This document shows, in pieces, positions 49,546-57,266 of a stretch of DNA of 64,000 nucleotides; the first letter of the stretch is position 1; the number at the start of each line of letters is the position of its first letter. The notes below the pieces were generated by a model, which did no database searches, was not told where the DNA came from, and saw nothing but the letters and a program-made list of their open reading frames with translations. The translations under genes and the position numbers were made by a program. This DNA is from Marivita sp041725935 (lineage in GTDB: Bacteria > Pseudomonadota > Alphaproteobacteria > Rhodobacterales > Rhodobacteraceae). Location of the stretch: positions 57,741 to 121,740 of the forward strand of contig JBGRQD010000013.1 of assembly GCA_041725935.1 (NCBI GenBank), written 5' to 3'.

Positions 49546-50235
49546 ATGGATCTCGATTTTTGGGCCAAGCTGGAAACTGCCGACAACATCAGAATTTGTC
49601 ATCCCGTACACGGCGAGTTTTCTGTCATGATCTCATCGCGTGAAGACTCAAAAAATAATTTGCTTCGAAAACAGACGGTCTTTCATGTGCTGAAAGAAGG
49701 TGGGTTCAGTATCGATACGTACATGCCGCAATCAGACTGTGTGTCCTGGATGCCTGATCCGGAGCCAACGATGCCCCTTTTCTTGCCAGAAAACCCCGAG
49801 GAATTGGTCCAAGCTGTCAAAGACGACTACCGTGCCCGATTGAACGTGATGCTTGACAGCTTGGCAAATTTGCCAGTGATCGGAGGTAACGAAATCGGAT
49901 CTGTGCCATATGGATGGCTGATGCTCGCAGAGATCCTTGTTGAGAGCTTTGACAAAGCTCTGGAACTCTTTCCGAACGGGACAATCAAGATCGTTCAAAT
50001 AAAGGAGAAATTTGGCTCACTTCGCATATACGTAGAAACAAACGGGCCGGACGCATTCCGAGGATTGGTGAATCGGTCAATCAAGTGGGCTACAGCAGCT
50101 TCAACGGGGCGGTGTGCAGTAACCGGCCGAAAAGGCCAAATTGTGGATACTGCTTGGCTCTTGTGTCTCTGTTCAGAAGCTCAATTCTGGCGCACAAACT
50201 ACCCAAAGGCGTTCAACTCTCTCGTTTATCCCTGA
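49546..50235 (+). CDS. Hypothetical protein with KEKFGSLRIY and Cys-rich C-terminus
   Basis: 229-aa soluble protein of unknown function. The C-terminal part, VQIKEKFGSLRIYVE followed by CAVTGRKGQIVDTAWLLCLC, resembles a motif I know from uncharacterised proteins (VKEKFGGLRFY followed by a C..CG..G...W..LC element), which may be a small metal-binding hook; here only three of the Cys remain. The ATG at 49546 has GGAG six bases upstream. It is AT-richer than the flanking genes and lies in the accessory segment between the decayed IS630 element and the metal operon. Its upstream 190 bp is non-coding and AT-rich. Confidence 0.7.
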   Translation: MDLDFWAKLETADNIRICHPVHGEFSVMISSREDSKNNLLRKQTVFHVLKEGGFSIDTYMPQSDCVSWMPDPEPTMPLFLPENPEELVQAVKDDYRARLNVMLDSLANLPVIGGNEIGSVPYGWLMLAEILVESFDKALELFPNGTIKIVQIKEKFGSLRIYVETNGPDAFRGLVNRSIKWATAASTGRCAVTGRKGQIVDTAWLLCLCSEAQFWRTNYPKAFNSLVYP

Positions 50236-50604
50236 AGAAGCGACACACGCGGCCCAGACCTGCCGTTGGTCGAACATCCGGCATGCTGCGCTGCGGCCCG
50301 TCGAACCGGCCGTTCGCTGCAACCGAAAGATCCGATGATGGGTGAATTCACACATCGCGGACGAAGCTGCCTTTTGCTCACGCGGTTATTGCCGACGCAG
50401 CATCCTTTCGCACATGCGGCGACACTTTTGCTGTAGCATCGCCCAAATCACAGAAGCGGACATGTTTAGCTGGTTTTGATCGACCGGTACAAACCCGCCC
50501 TTCTTCTGGATGGCGTTCGGAAAGGGGATACACAGACGTAGCGGCAAGCCACTAGAGATATGGTCAGGCCCTTTTTTCTCGTAGTGTGAACGTCGTGACA
50601 CGGG
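50236..50604. repeat. Intergenic region with a degenerate dispersed-repeat copy
   Basis: About 50255-50330 resembles 56065-56150: both have CGGCCC...CTGCCGT, then ATGCTGCG.TGCGGCCCG, then C.GTTCGCTGCAAC or CCATCCGCTGCAAC and a following GATCC. The remaining 270 bp hold short reading frames with no family. No terminator for YceI was identified. Confidence 0.45.
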
Positions 50605-51195
50605 TCAATTTGCTGCTTTGAAATCGAAGTGGATAGTGACCTGGCTTTGGACAACGCTGGAAGGTGTTGCATCGCCGATGTTCCAGTCGAACCGGTCAAG
50701 GTGTCCGGTCCCTTGTACCTGCACCAATTCGCCTGAGGGTGTCAGGTTGAAAACCAAGACCAACGTAGCTTCAATGCCTTTCAGCGACAGTGTCCCATGG
50801 GCAGCGTAGCCGTCTTTTGTGGCAAAAATCCTGTCTGATCTGAACATCGCCACAGGATGCCGTTTGGCATCGAACCACTGTTTGCCAATAAGGTCCGTTT
50901 TGAGGGACGCCCGGCTTAAATCAACCGACGGAAGGTCCACGGCAATCTCAATGGACGACCCGGTCAAGTCATCAAAGTCGATGTCTATGGCCGCCGTCCA
51001 GTCGGGAAAGCTCCCTTCAAGACCCATCATTTCGTCGCCGTTTGGAACCTCCGTGAGCACGGAAAATGTGAGGCGTTTTCCATGGTCAACGACAATCCAA
51101 TTTTCCGAAAGCGCAATCTGCGGCCAAAGCAATATCAGCAACCCACCCAGACGGGTGCATGTGCGCCACACCGATTTAATGGTTGTGGCCCGCAT
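50605..51195 (-). CDS. YceI family periplasmic protein
   Basis: 196-aa protein with an N-terminal signal (RLGGLLILLWPQIALSEN) and a YceI lipocalin-like domain, a fold that binds isoprenoid or amphiphilic molecules. Typical features are LPSVDLSRASLKTDLIGKQWFDAKRHPVAMF (in two parts: VDLPSVDLSRA and KQWFDAKRHPVAMFRSD) and GTLSLKGIEATLVL. Last gene of a five-gene minus-strand operon; its ATG overlaps the PCuAC-like stop by 20 bp. The link between YceI and the metal ABC system is not understood. Confidence 0.87.
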   Translation of the reverse strand: MRATTIKSVWRTCTRLGGLLILLWPQIALSENWIVVDHGKRLTFSVLTEVPNGDEMMGLEGSFPDWTAAIDIDFDDLTGSSIEIAVDLPSVDLSRASLKTDLIGKQWFDAKRHPVAMFRSDRIFATKDGYAAHGTLSLKGIEATLVLVFNLTPSGELVQVQGTGHLDRFDWNIGDATPSSVVQSQVTIHFDFKAAN

Positions 51196-51676
51196 GCCGA
51201 TGTTGCGTCGCCCCTTCCGGCTCGACTTGCGCCATCATGGCCACTTCGCCGGCGTCAAAAATGATGTGGATCTCGAAGTCGTCACGCTCATGCAGGTGTG
51301 TTGTCACATCCGTCAGCCGAAAGGCGACGGCGTTCGGGGCAAGCACCAGTTCCGCACCAGCTGCAATCAGCAGCATGGGCAGCGGGGCGTAGCTTGCGAC
51401 ACCATCTTTCGACTGGAAGCCGACGAGGTCCACAGCACCGGCGATGTCCGCCTCAGCCCCCAGAAGCGTGATTGGCGCATCCCCTTCATTGTCGATCTCG
51501 ACATAGACGAAAACCTCGGACCCTTCTGTTTCTGCAGCCCAGGCATGAAGAAGTGTGACGTCACCCAAAGTCGCTTTGTGTTCGCTTTCCGCATGCTCTT
51601 CACCGCCGTGATCTTGTTCATTCGCAACAGCGGCATAGGCAAAGAAGCTGAAGAGGGCGGCAACAAAAAGGCGCAT
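51176..51676 (-). CDS. PCu(A)C-like copper chaperone domain protein with His-rich leader
   Basis: 166-aa periplasmic protein: a signal peptide (MRLFVAALFSFFAYAAVAN) followed by a His/Glu-rich stretch EQDHGGEEHAESEHKA and a PCu(A)C-type beta domain (VTLLHAWAAETEGSEVFVYVEI, DVTTHLHERDDFEIH), ending in a second His cluster (QHRHAGHNH). The usual copper motif with HxM is altered here. The two His-rich ends suggest zinc or copper capture. It lies 11 bp after the permease and overlaps YceI. Confidence 0.8.
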   Translation of the reverse strand: MRLFVAALFSFFAYAAVANEQDHGGEEHAESEHKATLGDVTLLHAWAAETEGSEVFVYVEIDNEGDAPITLLGAEADIAGAVDLVGFQSKDGVASYAPLPMLLIAAGAELVLAPNAVAFRLTDVTTHLHERDDFEIHIIFDAGEVAMMAQVEPEGATQHRHAGHNH

Positions 51677-51687
51677 TCTAGTGGTCC

Positions 51688-52995
51688 CTAGGATCTGAGG
51701 TCATCGAGTAACGAGCGTCGGCTGGCACGATATGCCGGGTACAATGACAGAACTGCGACAACGCTGACGAAGCCAGCAACCAAATGCATTTCGGGCCACG
51801 CGAGGCGCGCTTGCACAAGGATGTCTGTCAGGGCGGTGATAACCATCGACAGGACCGCCGTTGCAATAACCCCAAAGATCATGCCCAGCACGGCGCCAAG
51901 ACAGATGAGGACGGTTGCGAAGGTCCATGTCACGGCGAACACAAAGCGGCGTGGTGCGCCAAGTGCGCGCAAGAGCGCCATGCGCCGGGCCAGAATGCGA
52001 GACAGCATCGACAGCCCCGCCAGCACAGCGACCGCGACCAGCACCTGCGTCGCCACGGCCAAAACCGACATGACCTGCCGGATGTCTCCCATCAGCGCGT
52101 GAAGCTGCGCCAGCACGTTTCCGGGAAAGAAGGCCATCGTCTCGGACGTGTTGAATTCTGATTGCAGCGAGTAATTCGCCCAAAGCTCTTCTGCACGCAC
52201 CAAGACCGCGGGCGTTCCCGCGAACTGGCTTGGATCAAACGGGCCGCCAAGGGTGCCGTCCCAATCCGGGCCATGGCCCGTCGGCATCGCGTGGATATCC
52301 CAGACGCTCTCGACCGCAACAAGGATCGCGTTGTCCCAAGGAGACCCAGTGCGGTTCATCTTTCCCACAATCATGTAGGGGTGTCCATGTTCGCTGAAAT
52401 CATCGGTGCCATCGCCATGCACCGGCTCGACCACGTCGCCCACTTGAAGCGGCGTATTGGCCCCGGCCACAGCCTCTTCCATCGTTTCAAACACGCGCCC
52501 AGCGCGCAGACCTTCGGACAAGTGGTCGACGAAGGGCGGTGTGGTGCCAACAACCGGCACGCCTTCCCAACTATCGCCAAATGCCAAGGGGGCGGCGAGA
52601 TCGACCAGTGCGTGGCTTTCGATCTTTGCGTAGGTCGCGCCGTCGATCAGCGGCAAGGCGGTGGGCTGCAAATAGACGGCAGCCAGCATGGCCGTAATCT
52701 CACTTCCCGGTGCGGCAATGATCAGGTCGAACTTGTCGGCGGCCCGCGCCGTGCCCTCGCGCAGGCCACGTTCTTGGGCGATCAATCCAACACTGATCCC
52801 AACCGATGCCGCGATCAGCAGGACAAAGGTGGCGCTAATGGCTTTGTGTTTGCGCAAAAGGCCGGTGATCAGCGGCCACACACGGTAGCCAGACAGGCAA
52901 ATAATGCCTGTGACGGCAAGCGGGACAAGTAACCCCAGAAAGAACAGCATGTCTTGGACAAGGACAGGCAGGGCGTACCAAAGTGTCTCAAACAT
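51688..52995 (-). CDS. FtsX-like (MacB/LolC-type) ABC transporter permease
   Basis: 435-aa permease with one N-terminal helix pair, a large periplasmic domain (about residues 75-290) and three C-terminal helices (VLAVATQVLVAVAVLAGL, FVFAVTWTFATVLICLGAV, LVAGFVSVVAVLSLYP) around an FtsX domain. It ends PAYRASRRSLLDDLRS, a usual FtsX finish. Such transporters act mechanically on periplasmic or lipoprotein substrates rather than import solutes. Its gene overlaps the ATPase by 8 bp. In Vibrio, a zinc-linked Zrg cluster pairs this type of ABC pair with His-rich proteins. Confidence 0.87.
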   Translation of the reverse strand: MFETLWYALPVLVQDMLFFLGLLVPLAVTGIICLSGYRVWPLITGLLRKHKAISATFVLLIAASVGISVGLIAQERGLREGTARAADKFDLIIAAPGSEITAMLAAVYLQPTALPLIDGATYAKIESHALVDLAAPLAFGDSWEGVPVVGTTPPFVDHLSEGLRAGRVFETMEEAVAGANTPLQVGDVVEPVHGDGTDDFSEHGHPYMIVGKMNRTGSPWDNAILVAVESVWDIHAMPTGHGPDWDGTLGGPFDPSQFAGTPAVLVRAEELWANYSLQSEFNTSETMAFFPGNVLAQLHALMGDIRQVMSVLAVATQVLVAVAVLAGLSMLSRILARRMALLRALGAPRRFVFAVTWTFATVLICLGAVLGMIFGVIATAVLSMVITALTDILVQARLAWPEMHLVAGFVSVVAVLSLYPAYRASRRSLLDDLRS

Positions 52996-53659
52996 GGTCA
53001 GTCACGCGACCATCTTCAATCGTCAAGACGCGATCACAGGCTTCGATCAGGGCGGGGTCATGTGAGACCGCGATCAATGACCGCCCGGCTTGTTTCGCCC
53101 CGCCCAACAGGTCGGCGATCAAGGCATCTGCGGTCTTTCGGTCAAGGCTGGCGGTGGGCTCATCGGCAAGTATAACAGGCGGCTCCGTCGCCAAGGCGCG
53201 GGCGACGGCAATGCGCTGCCGCTCGCCGCCCGAAAAACTGACAACATTGCGGCGGTCGTCCCATGGTACCTTTAGGTCGGTCAGTATCCGTCTCGCCGCC
53301 TGCCCAATGCCCGCGCGGTGCTTGCGTGGTGCGTAGAGTGAGGCAAGCCCCGCGTTGTTTTCGGCGGAGAGTTCCTCAAACAGCAGATGATCCTGAAAGA
53401 TGATCCCAAAGGTCGCCCCGCGAAAGGTGGTTCGGGCGGTGTCAGCCATGCCGACCAAGTCCGTTTCCCCCCATTTCAGCTGCCCGGTTGTCACCGCGAT
53501 CAGACCGGCAATAGCGAACAATAGGGTGGACTTTCCTGCGCCGGACGGCCCGCGCACGGCCAAAGACCCGCCAGACGGGACGCTCAGCCTCGGCACATCC
53601 AGCAAACGACGCCCGGACGCGCTGTTGATTGCGAGATTCTCAATGGACAGGTCTGGCAT
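52988..53659 (-). CDS. ABC transporter ATPase (LolD/MacB-like)
   Basis: 223-aa ABC ATPase. Walker A is RGPSGAGKSTLLFAIAG (about residues 37-53), the signature FSGGERQRIAVARAL and Walker B VILADEPTASLD, followed by an H-loop in LIAVSHDPALIEAC. Typical of ATPases that power FtsX-like permeases. It overlaps the permease gene by 8 bp and starts 9 bp after the CPFC protein gene. Confidence 0.92.
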   Translation of the reverse strand: MPDLSIENLAINSASGRRLLDVPRLSVPSGGSLAVRGPSGAGKSTLLFAIAGLIAVTTGQLKWGETDLVGMADTARTTFRGATFGIIFQDHLLFEELSAENNAGLASLYAPRKHRAGIGQAARRILTDLKVPWDDRRNVVSFSGGERQRIAVARALATEPPVILADEPTASLDRKTADALIADLLGGAKQAGRSLIAVSHDPALIEACDRVLTIEDGRVTDHV

Positions 53660-53668
53660 GCGTCAGGA

Positions 53669-54094
53669 TCATGCGGTCTCAAACCGCGCATCCTCGATCC
53701 GCACCATGCTCAGGAATCCCGTGTCTGGGTCGCGGAAAGCGCCAAGCGACAGGATGCCCGACGTTTCGATCTTGCGGTTGAAGGCCACGACTCGGAACTT
53801 GCGCTGCGTGTAGACCGCCATGATGTTATCCGGCCAATCGGCCTCTGTCTCACAGAAGGGGCAGACGGACATTGGCTGCTTTGTCAGCACAAAGAACGTA
53901 CTGTCCGCCTTAAGCGGGGGGGCCATGAAGCCCTCGACGCGGACCGGTTTCCCTTCAAGCTCCAGTGCGAGCTCGGAGAGGCCGCCCCCGCGCGCGTAGA
54001 AATCCCGCAGTCTGATCGCGTCCTCGTTTGCGTGTGCCACATAAGGCACCGCGAGCGCTGCGGCCGAGGTAGCCAAGAATGACCGGCGTTTCAT
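53669..54094 (-). CDS. Tat-exported protein with CPFC motif
   Basis: 141-aa periplasmic protein. MKRRSFLATSAAALAVPYVAHA is a twin-arginine-type signal with a clear cleavage site. The domain has LEGKPVRVEGFMAPPLKAD, then MSVCPFCETEADWPDN with a CxxC pair (about residues 89-92), followed by FRDPDTGFLSMVRIEDARF. The start KPVRVEGFMAPP is like DUF3299, but the CPFC site is distinctive and could bind metal or act in thiol redox. ATG 54094 has GGAG six bases upstream. First gene of the operon CPFC-ATPase-permease-PCuAC-YceI. Confidence 0.78.
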   Translation of the reverse strand: MKRRSFLATSAAALAVPYVAHANEDAIRLRDFYARGGGLSELALELEGKPVRVEGFMAPPLKADSTFFVLTKQPMSVCPFCETEADWPDNIMAVYTQRKFRVVAFNRKIETSGILSLGAFRDPDTGFLSMVRIEDARFETA

Positions 54095-54153
54095 CATCAA
54101 CTCCTTTGCGGACAGGTTACTGGGGTAGTGTAACACGTCCGTATAACGAGAGT

Positions 54154-54183
54154 AGAGCGCCCGGCGAAGTCACCGGGCGCTCT
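54154..54183 (-). terminator. Hairpin between alkaline phosphatase and the CPFC operon
   Basis: AGAGCGCCCGG (54154-54164) and CCGGGCGCTCT (54173-54183) form a perfect 11-bp stem with an eight-base loop, 24 bp after the alkaline phosphatase stop. There is no good T-run on the minus strand, so it may terminate weakly or protect the 3' end of the message. Confidence 0.65.
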
Positions 54184-54206
54184 CAGTATTGTGAAATGGC
54201 GAACGC

Positions 54207-55703
54207 TTACTCTGCGGTCGCGGCGTAGTTCATCACGTGGAACACAAAGTTCTGCTCGATCGTGCCGTCGAACAGGTGGGCGAACGGGCCCTTTGCGTAA
54301 ACGGCCACGTCTTCACCGGAATGCGTCTCGGAGGACTTCGGAATCGCTGCCTGCTGCAGGTAATCGATGTCGGTCGCTTCTTCCTGCGTCGCGTTTGGAC
54401 GCGAACCGAAGTATTCGCCGCCAGGCTGCTCGATCAGGACAGAACCCGGACCGTTCAGATAACCGGCAACGGTGTAGGGCTTGCCGTCAGACGCGATCTC
54501 AAGTTCCTCGGAGTGAGCAACGCCGGAACCGTCGATCTTGTAGCACAGGCCCAGGATGTCCGAACCGCGACCGCAATAGCCGTTGAAGGCCAGTGCGTGC
54601 TCGTGGTCGGCGGTGACGATGATCAGCGTGTCCGCGTCGTCGGTCAGCTCATCGGCAAGGGCAACAGCGTCAGCCATGGCTTTCTGGTCGCGCACAACGC
54701 GCGCCAGGTTGCCGCCGTGGTTCGCGTGGTCAACGCGGCCAGCTTCGACCTGCAGGAAGAACCCGTTCTCGCCACCTTTGGCTTGCAACAGCTGGATTGC
54801 GGCGCCTGTCATTTCGGCCAGCGACGGCTCATCGCCGCGATCCGCCTCGTACTGCATGTGCGAGCCGTGGAAGAGACCCAGAACAGGAACCGACCCGTCG
54901 AGAGGGGCGGCCGCAAAGGTTTCGTTGTTCCAGGCGTAGTGCGCGCCCAACTCGTCCGTCGCGCGTGCGATCAGGTTTTCACCCTCTGCGCGACGACCAG
55001 AGCCACCTTCTTCGCCTTCGATGTCGGAACCGTGGAAGTTACGGCGTCCGCCACCCATGGCGACGTCGATCACGCCTGCTTCCATCGCGTCGATCAGCTG
55101 TGTCGCAATGTCAGTCTGGGTGTCGCAGCCTTCTGGCACGGAGGCTTCGTAGTTACGGTCAACCGAGTTCGCATATGCGGATGCAGGTGTCGCGTGCGTG
55201 ATGCGCGCGGTCGACACGATGCCGGTCGCCTTGCCCATCGCATCCATGATTTCGTTGAACGACAGGACGGTATTGCCTTCGATGGTCGAGCAATCACCGC
55301 GGTTGACGTTCTCGTTCACGCCCACGATGCCGGCTTTGGTCTTGATACCCGCCATCATGGCGGTGCCGGTGCCGGCGGAGTCTGGTGTCTGCGCGTTCAC
55401 GTTGTAGGTCTTGACCAGCGCAAGGTTCGGGAAGGCTTCGTGGGGCTGCACATATTCGTCGCCAAAGCCACCTTCTTGCTGGCCAGCAAACAAGCGCGAC
55501 GCGTAGTTCGTGCCGACGCCATTGCCGTCCGAGATCATCAGGATGATGTTCAGGGCACGGTTTGTGTTATCAGCCTTCGCCAGCTGTGATTCCAGCTCAG
55601 CCTGGCCAGCGGCGTACCAATCATTGCCCGCTTGTGGCAGGTCTTGGGCGTAGGATGTGGTTGCCATGGCGATCGCCAAGCAGGATGAGGTTAGGTATTT
55701 CAC
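54207..55703 (-). CDS. phoA: Alkaline phosphatase (PhoA family)
   Basis: 498-aa secreted phosphomonoesterase. A signal peptide (MKYLTSSCLAIAMATTSYAQ) precedes the metal-binding ILMISDGNG (Asp, about residue 59). The nucleophile Ser is in TPDSAGTGTAMMAG (about residue 108), ARITHATPASAYAN and QVEAGRVDHANHGGN give further metal ligands, and VTADHEHAL has the Asp-His pair, so the three-metal site looks complete. The start is GTG with GGGAG seven bases upstream. A PhoB box lies 48 bp upstream, so phosphate starvation probably induces it. It is monocistronic. Confidence 0.93.
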   Translation of the reverse strand: MKYLTSSCLAIAMATTSYAQDLPQAGNDWYAAGQAELESQLAKADNTNRALNIILMISDGNGVGTNYASRLFAGQQEGGFGDEYVQPHEAFPNLALVKTYNVNAQTPDSAGTGTAMMAGIKTKAGIVGVNENVNRGDCSTIEGNTVLSFNEIMDAMGKATGIVSTARITHATPASAYANSVDRNYEASVPEGCDTQTDIATQLIDAMEAGVIDVAMGGGRRNFHGSDIEGEEGGSGRRAEGENLIARATDELGAHYAWNNETFAAAPLDGSVPVLGLFHGSHMQYEADRGDEPSLAEMTGAAIQLLQAKGGENGFFLQVEAGRVDHANHGGNLARVVRDQKAMADAVALADELTDDADTLIIVTADHEHALAFNGYCGRGSDILGLCYKIDGSGVAHSEELEIASDGKPYTVAGYLNGPGSVLIEQPGGEYFGSRPNATQEEATDIDYLQQAAIPKSSETHSGEDVAVYAKGPFAHLFDGTIEQNFVFHVMNYAATAE

Positions 55704-55750
55704 TGTTAGTCTCCCAGTCCAAGTTTATGAGGGCTCTTTGGACTGTTTCT

Positions 55751-55768
55751 GTTTCAGCTTTGTGACAG
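55751..55768 (-). promoter_or_regulatory. PhoB box upstream of alkaline phosphatase
   Basis: On the minus strand CTGTCAC-AAAG-CTGAAAC (55768-55751) fits the PhoB half-site pattern CTGTCAT-N4-CTGTCAT with few mismatches in the first repeat and two to three in the second. It lies 48 bp before the phosphatase start. The spacing and the gene make a functional Pho site likely. Confidence 0.75.
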
Positions 55769-56418
55769 TACCCGATAATGTGTTGATATCTAGGGATTTG
55801 CTTTGAGCTCTATCTATTCTAAAAAAAACAATAGCTTAGACACCAAGGCATGCTCTGTCCGGCAATGCGTGAATTCGGCGTCTGAGCTATGCCGCGACCT
55901 GTACAAATGGCCGCAAGGTCTGCTGCAAGGCGGCATCGAAGTTTTCGCTTCCGCAGCAATTCCCGTGCTGCGAGCGCGCTTGGCAAGAGAATCGAATTCA
56001 CAGCTTGGGCTCACTGCTGCCATTAGATCGGTCGCAGCATGTTCATCTCGATCTAAGACACGGACGGCCCCGAGCTGCCGTCCGCTCGGAAGTCGGATGC
56101 TGCGGTGCGGCCCGCCAGAGTCGCCATCCGCTGCAACTGCATGATCCTTTGAAAGGCGTAAGTTAGGAACGCAGACAAAACGACCGAACAGTTTCTGAGT
56201 TGCCTGCAATGCGCACGTCACGGACCGTTTATGTGTTGACCAGTCGCGTTTTCGATCAGGGTTCTGTCCCGATCTGCCGAAGGGACCTTGCTGCCTTTCG
56301 CGACAGAAATGCGACCTACCAACTAAGGCTGTCGCGGAGGGCGCCGCTTGATGCTAGTCGCTTTCGCGACGAGGCGGGACAGAAAACACTGCTGCGTCGC
56401 CGCCGCAGTTTTTGCAAA
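55769..56418. repeat. Intergenic region with the longest copy of the dispersed repeat
   Basis: No supported gene. About 55850-56160 contains the fullest copy of the repeat family: the AAATGGCCG...AATCGAATTCACAG block shared with 5930-6025, a CTTGGGCTCACTGCTGCCATT block, and the ATGCTGCGGTGCGGCCCG...CGCTGCAACTGCATGATCC block shared with 50280-50335 and partly with 61565-61610. Several short reading frames on both strands are likely artefacts of this element. Confidence 0.5.
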
Positions 56419-56449
56419 AATGTCACGCGTCCTTCGCAAGCGTGACATT
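56419..56449. promoter_or_regulatory. Inverted-repeat operator candidate upstream of the DeoR/ugp operon
   Basis: AATGTCACGC (56419-56428) and GCGTGACATT (56440-56449) are perfectly complementary, with an 11-base spacer, 43 bp before the DeoR-family start. This is the geometry of a regulator operator and the DeoR protein itself is the obvious candidate to bind it. Confidence 0.55.
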
Positions 56450-56492
56450 CACCGCTGCTCGGATGAGCAGGGAAACTGTGTACTAGAGCATC

Positions 56493-57266
56493 ATGGACAG
56501 ACGCGTTGAAATCCTGCGACGGGCAGAACGGGACGGTCGGGTATTTGTCGACACCCTGGCCTCGGCATTGAACGTCTCGGCGCATACGATCCGCCGGGAC
56601 ATCAACGCGCTGTGCGCCGCCGAACGGTTGCGCCGCCTGCATGGCGGAGCGGAATATGTCGAGCCGAAGTGCAACCTGCCCTACGGCGTGCGCTCCGTAC
56701 TGAACGCATCGGCCAAGCTCGCCATCGCGCGGGCTGTGGCGGGCCTGGTGCCTGATGGCGCAACAGTCTTTCTGTCAGTCGGCACGACGCCTGCTCTTGT
56801 TGCGCGCGCACTCTCCGGACATCGGGGATTGACCGCAGTGACCAATAATCTTAATGCGGCGATGGCCTTGTCGGAAGCCGAGGATGTCAGGGTGATCGTT
56901 CCTGGCGGACAGCTGCGCCTGCCTGATCTCGACGTGCTGAACGAGCAAGCCATCGCACTCTTTGCGACGTACCGTGCAGACTTCGGAATCTACGGCGTCG
57001 GCGGCATCGACGGCGATGGCAGTCTGCTCGATTTCCACGAAGAAGAGGTGCGCGTCCGCGAGTGCATACGTGCCGGGGCGCGCAAATCCATCCTCGTCGC
57101 CGATCGTTCCAAATTCGGCCGCCGGACCGCGGCCCTTGGTGGGCGGCTGGAGGACGCCGATCACATCGTACTCGATACCGCTCCAGACGCCCCGTTCGAT
57201 GCGCTTGTCGAAACGCTCGGGGATCGGATCACGCTGGCTTCCGAGATCGAGGCTAATCATGTCTGA
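56493..57266 (+). CDS. DeoR/GlpR-family transcriptional regulator
   Basis: 257-aa DeoR-type repressor. The N-terminal winged helix is visible as DGRVFVDTLASALNVSAHTIRRDINALCA (in parts: TLASALNVSAHTIRRDI, about residues 24-40), followed by a GGAEY hinge. The C-terminal sugar-phosphate-sensing domain has FLSVGTTPALVARAL, GVGGIDGDGSLLDFHEEEV and ADRSKFGRRT, all typical. Its stop overlaps the ATPase gene by 8 bp, so it is in the operon it probably controls. The effector is likely a phosphorylated sugar or glycerol-3-phosphate-like compound. Confidence 0.9.
   Translation: MDRRVEILRRAERDGRVFVDTLASALNVSAHTIRRDINALCAAERLRRLHGGAEYVEPKCNLPYGVRSVLNASAKLAIARAVAGLVPDGATVFLSVGTTPALVARALSGHRGLTAVTNNLNAAMALSEAEDVRVIVPGGQLRLPDLDVLNEQAIALFATYRADFGIYGVGGIDGDGSLLDFHEEEVRVRECIRAGARKSILVADRSKFGRRTAALGGRLEDADHIVLDTAPDAPFDALVETLGDRITLASEIEANHV

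Noticed and set aside
54116..54134. GTTAC-N9-GTAAC near the CPFC operon start, considered as a Zur site
   Set aside because: Arms are only five bases and do not match a motif I can confirm; chance is likely.
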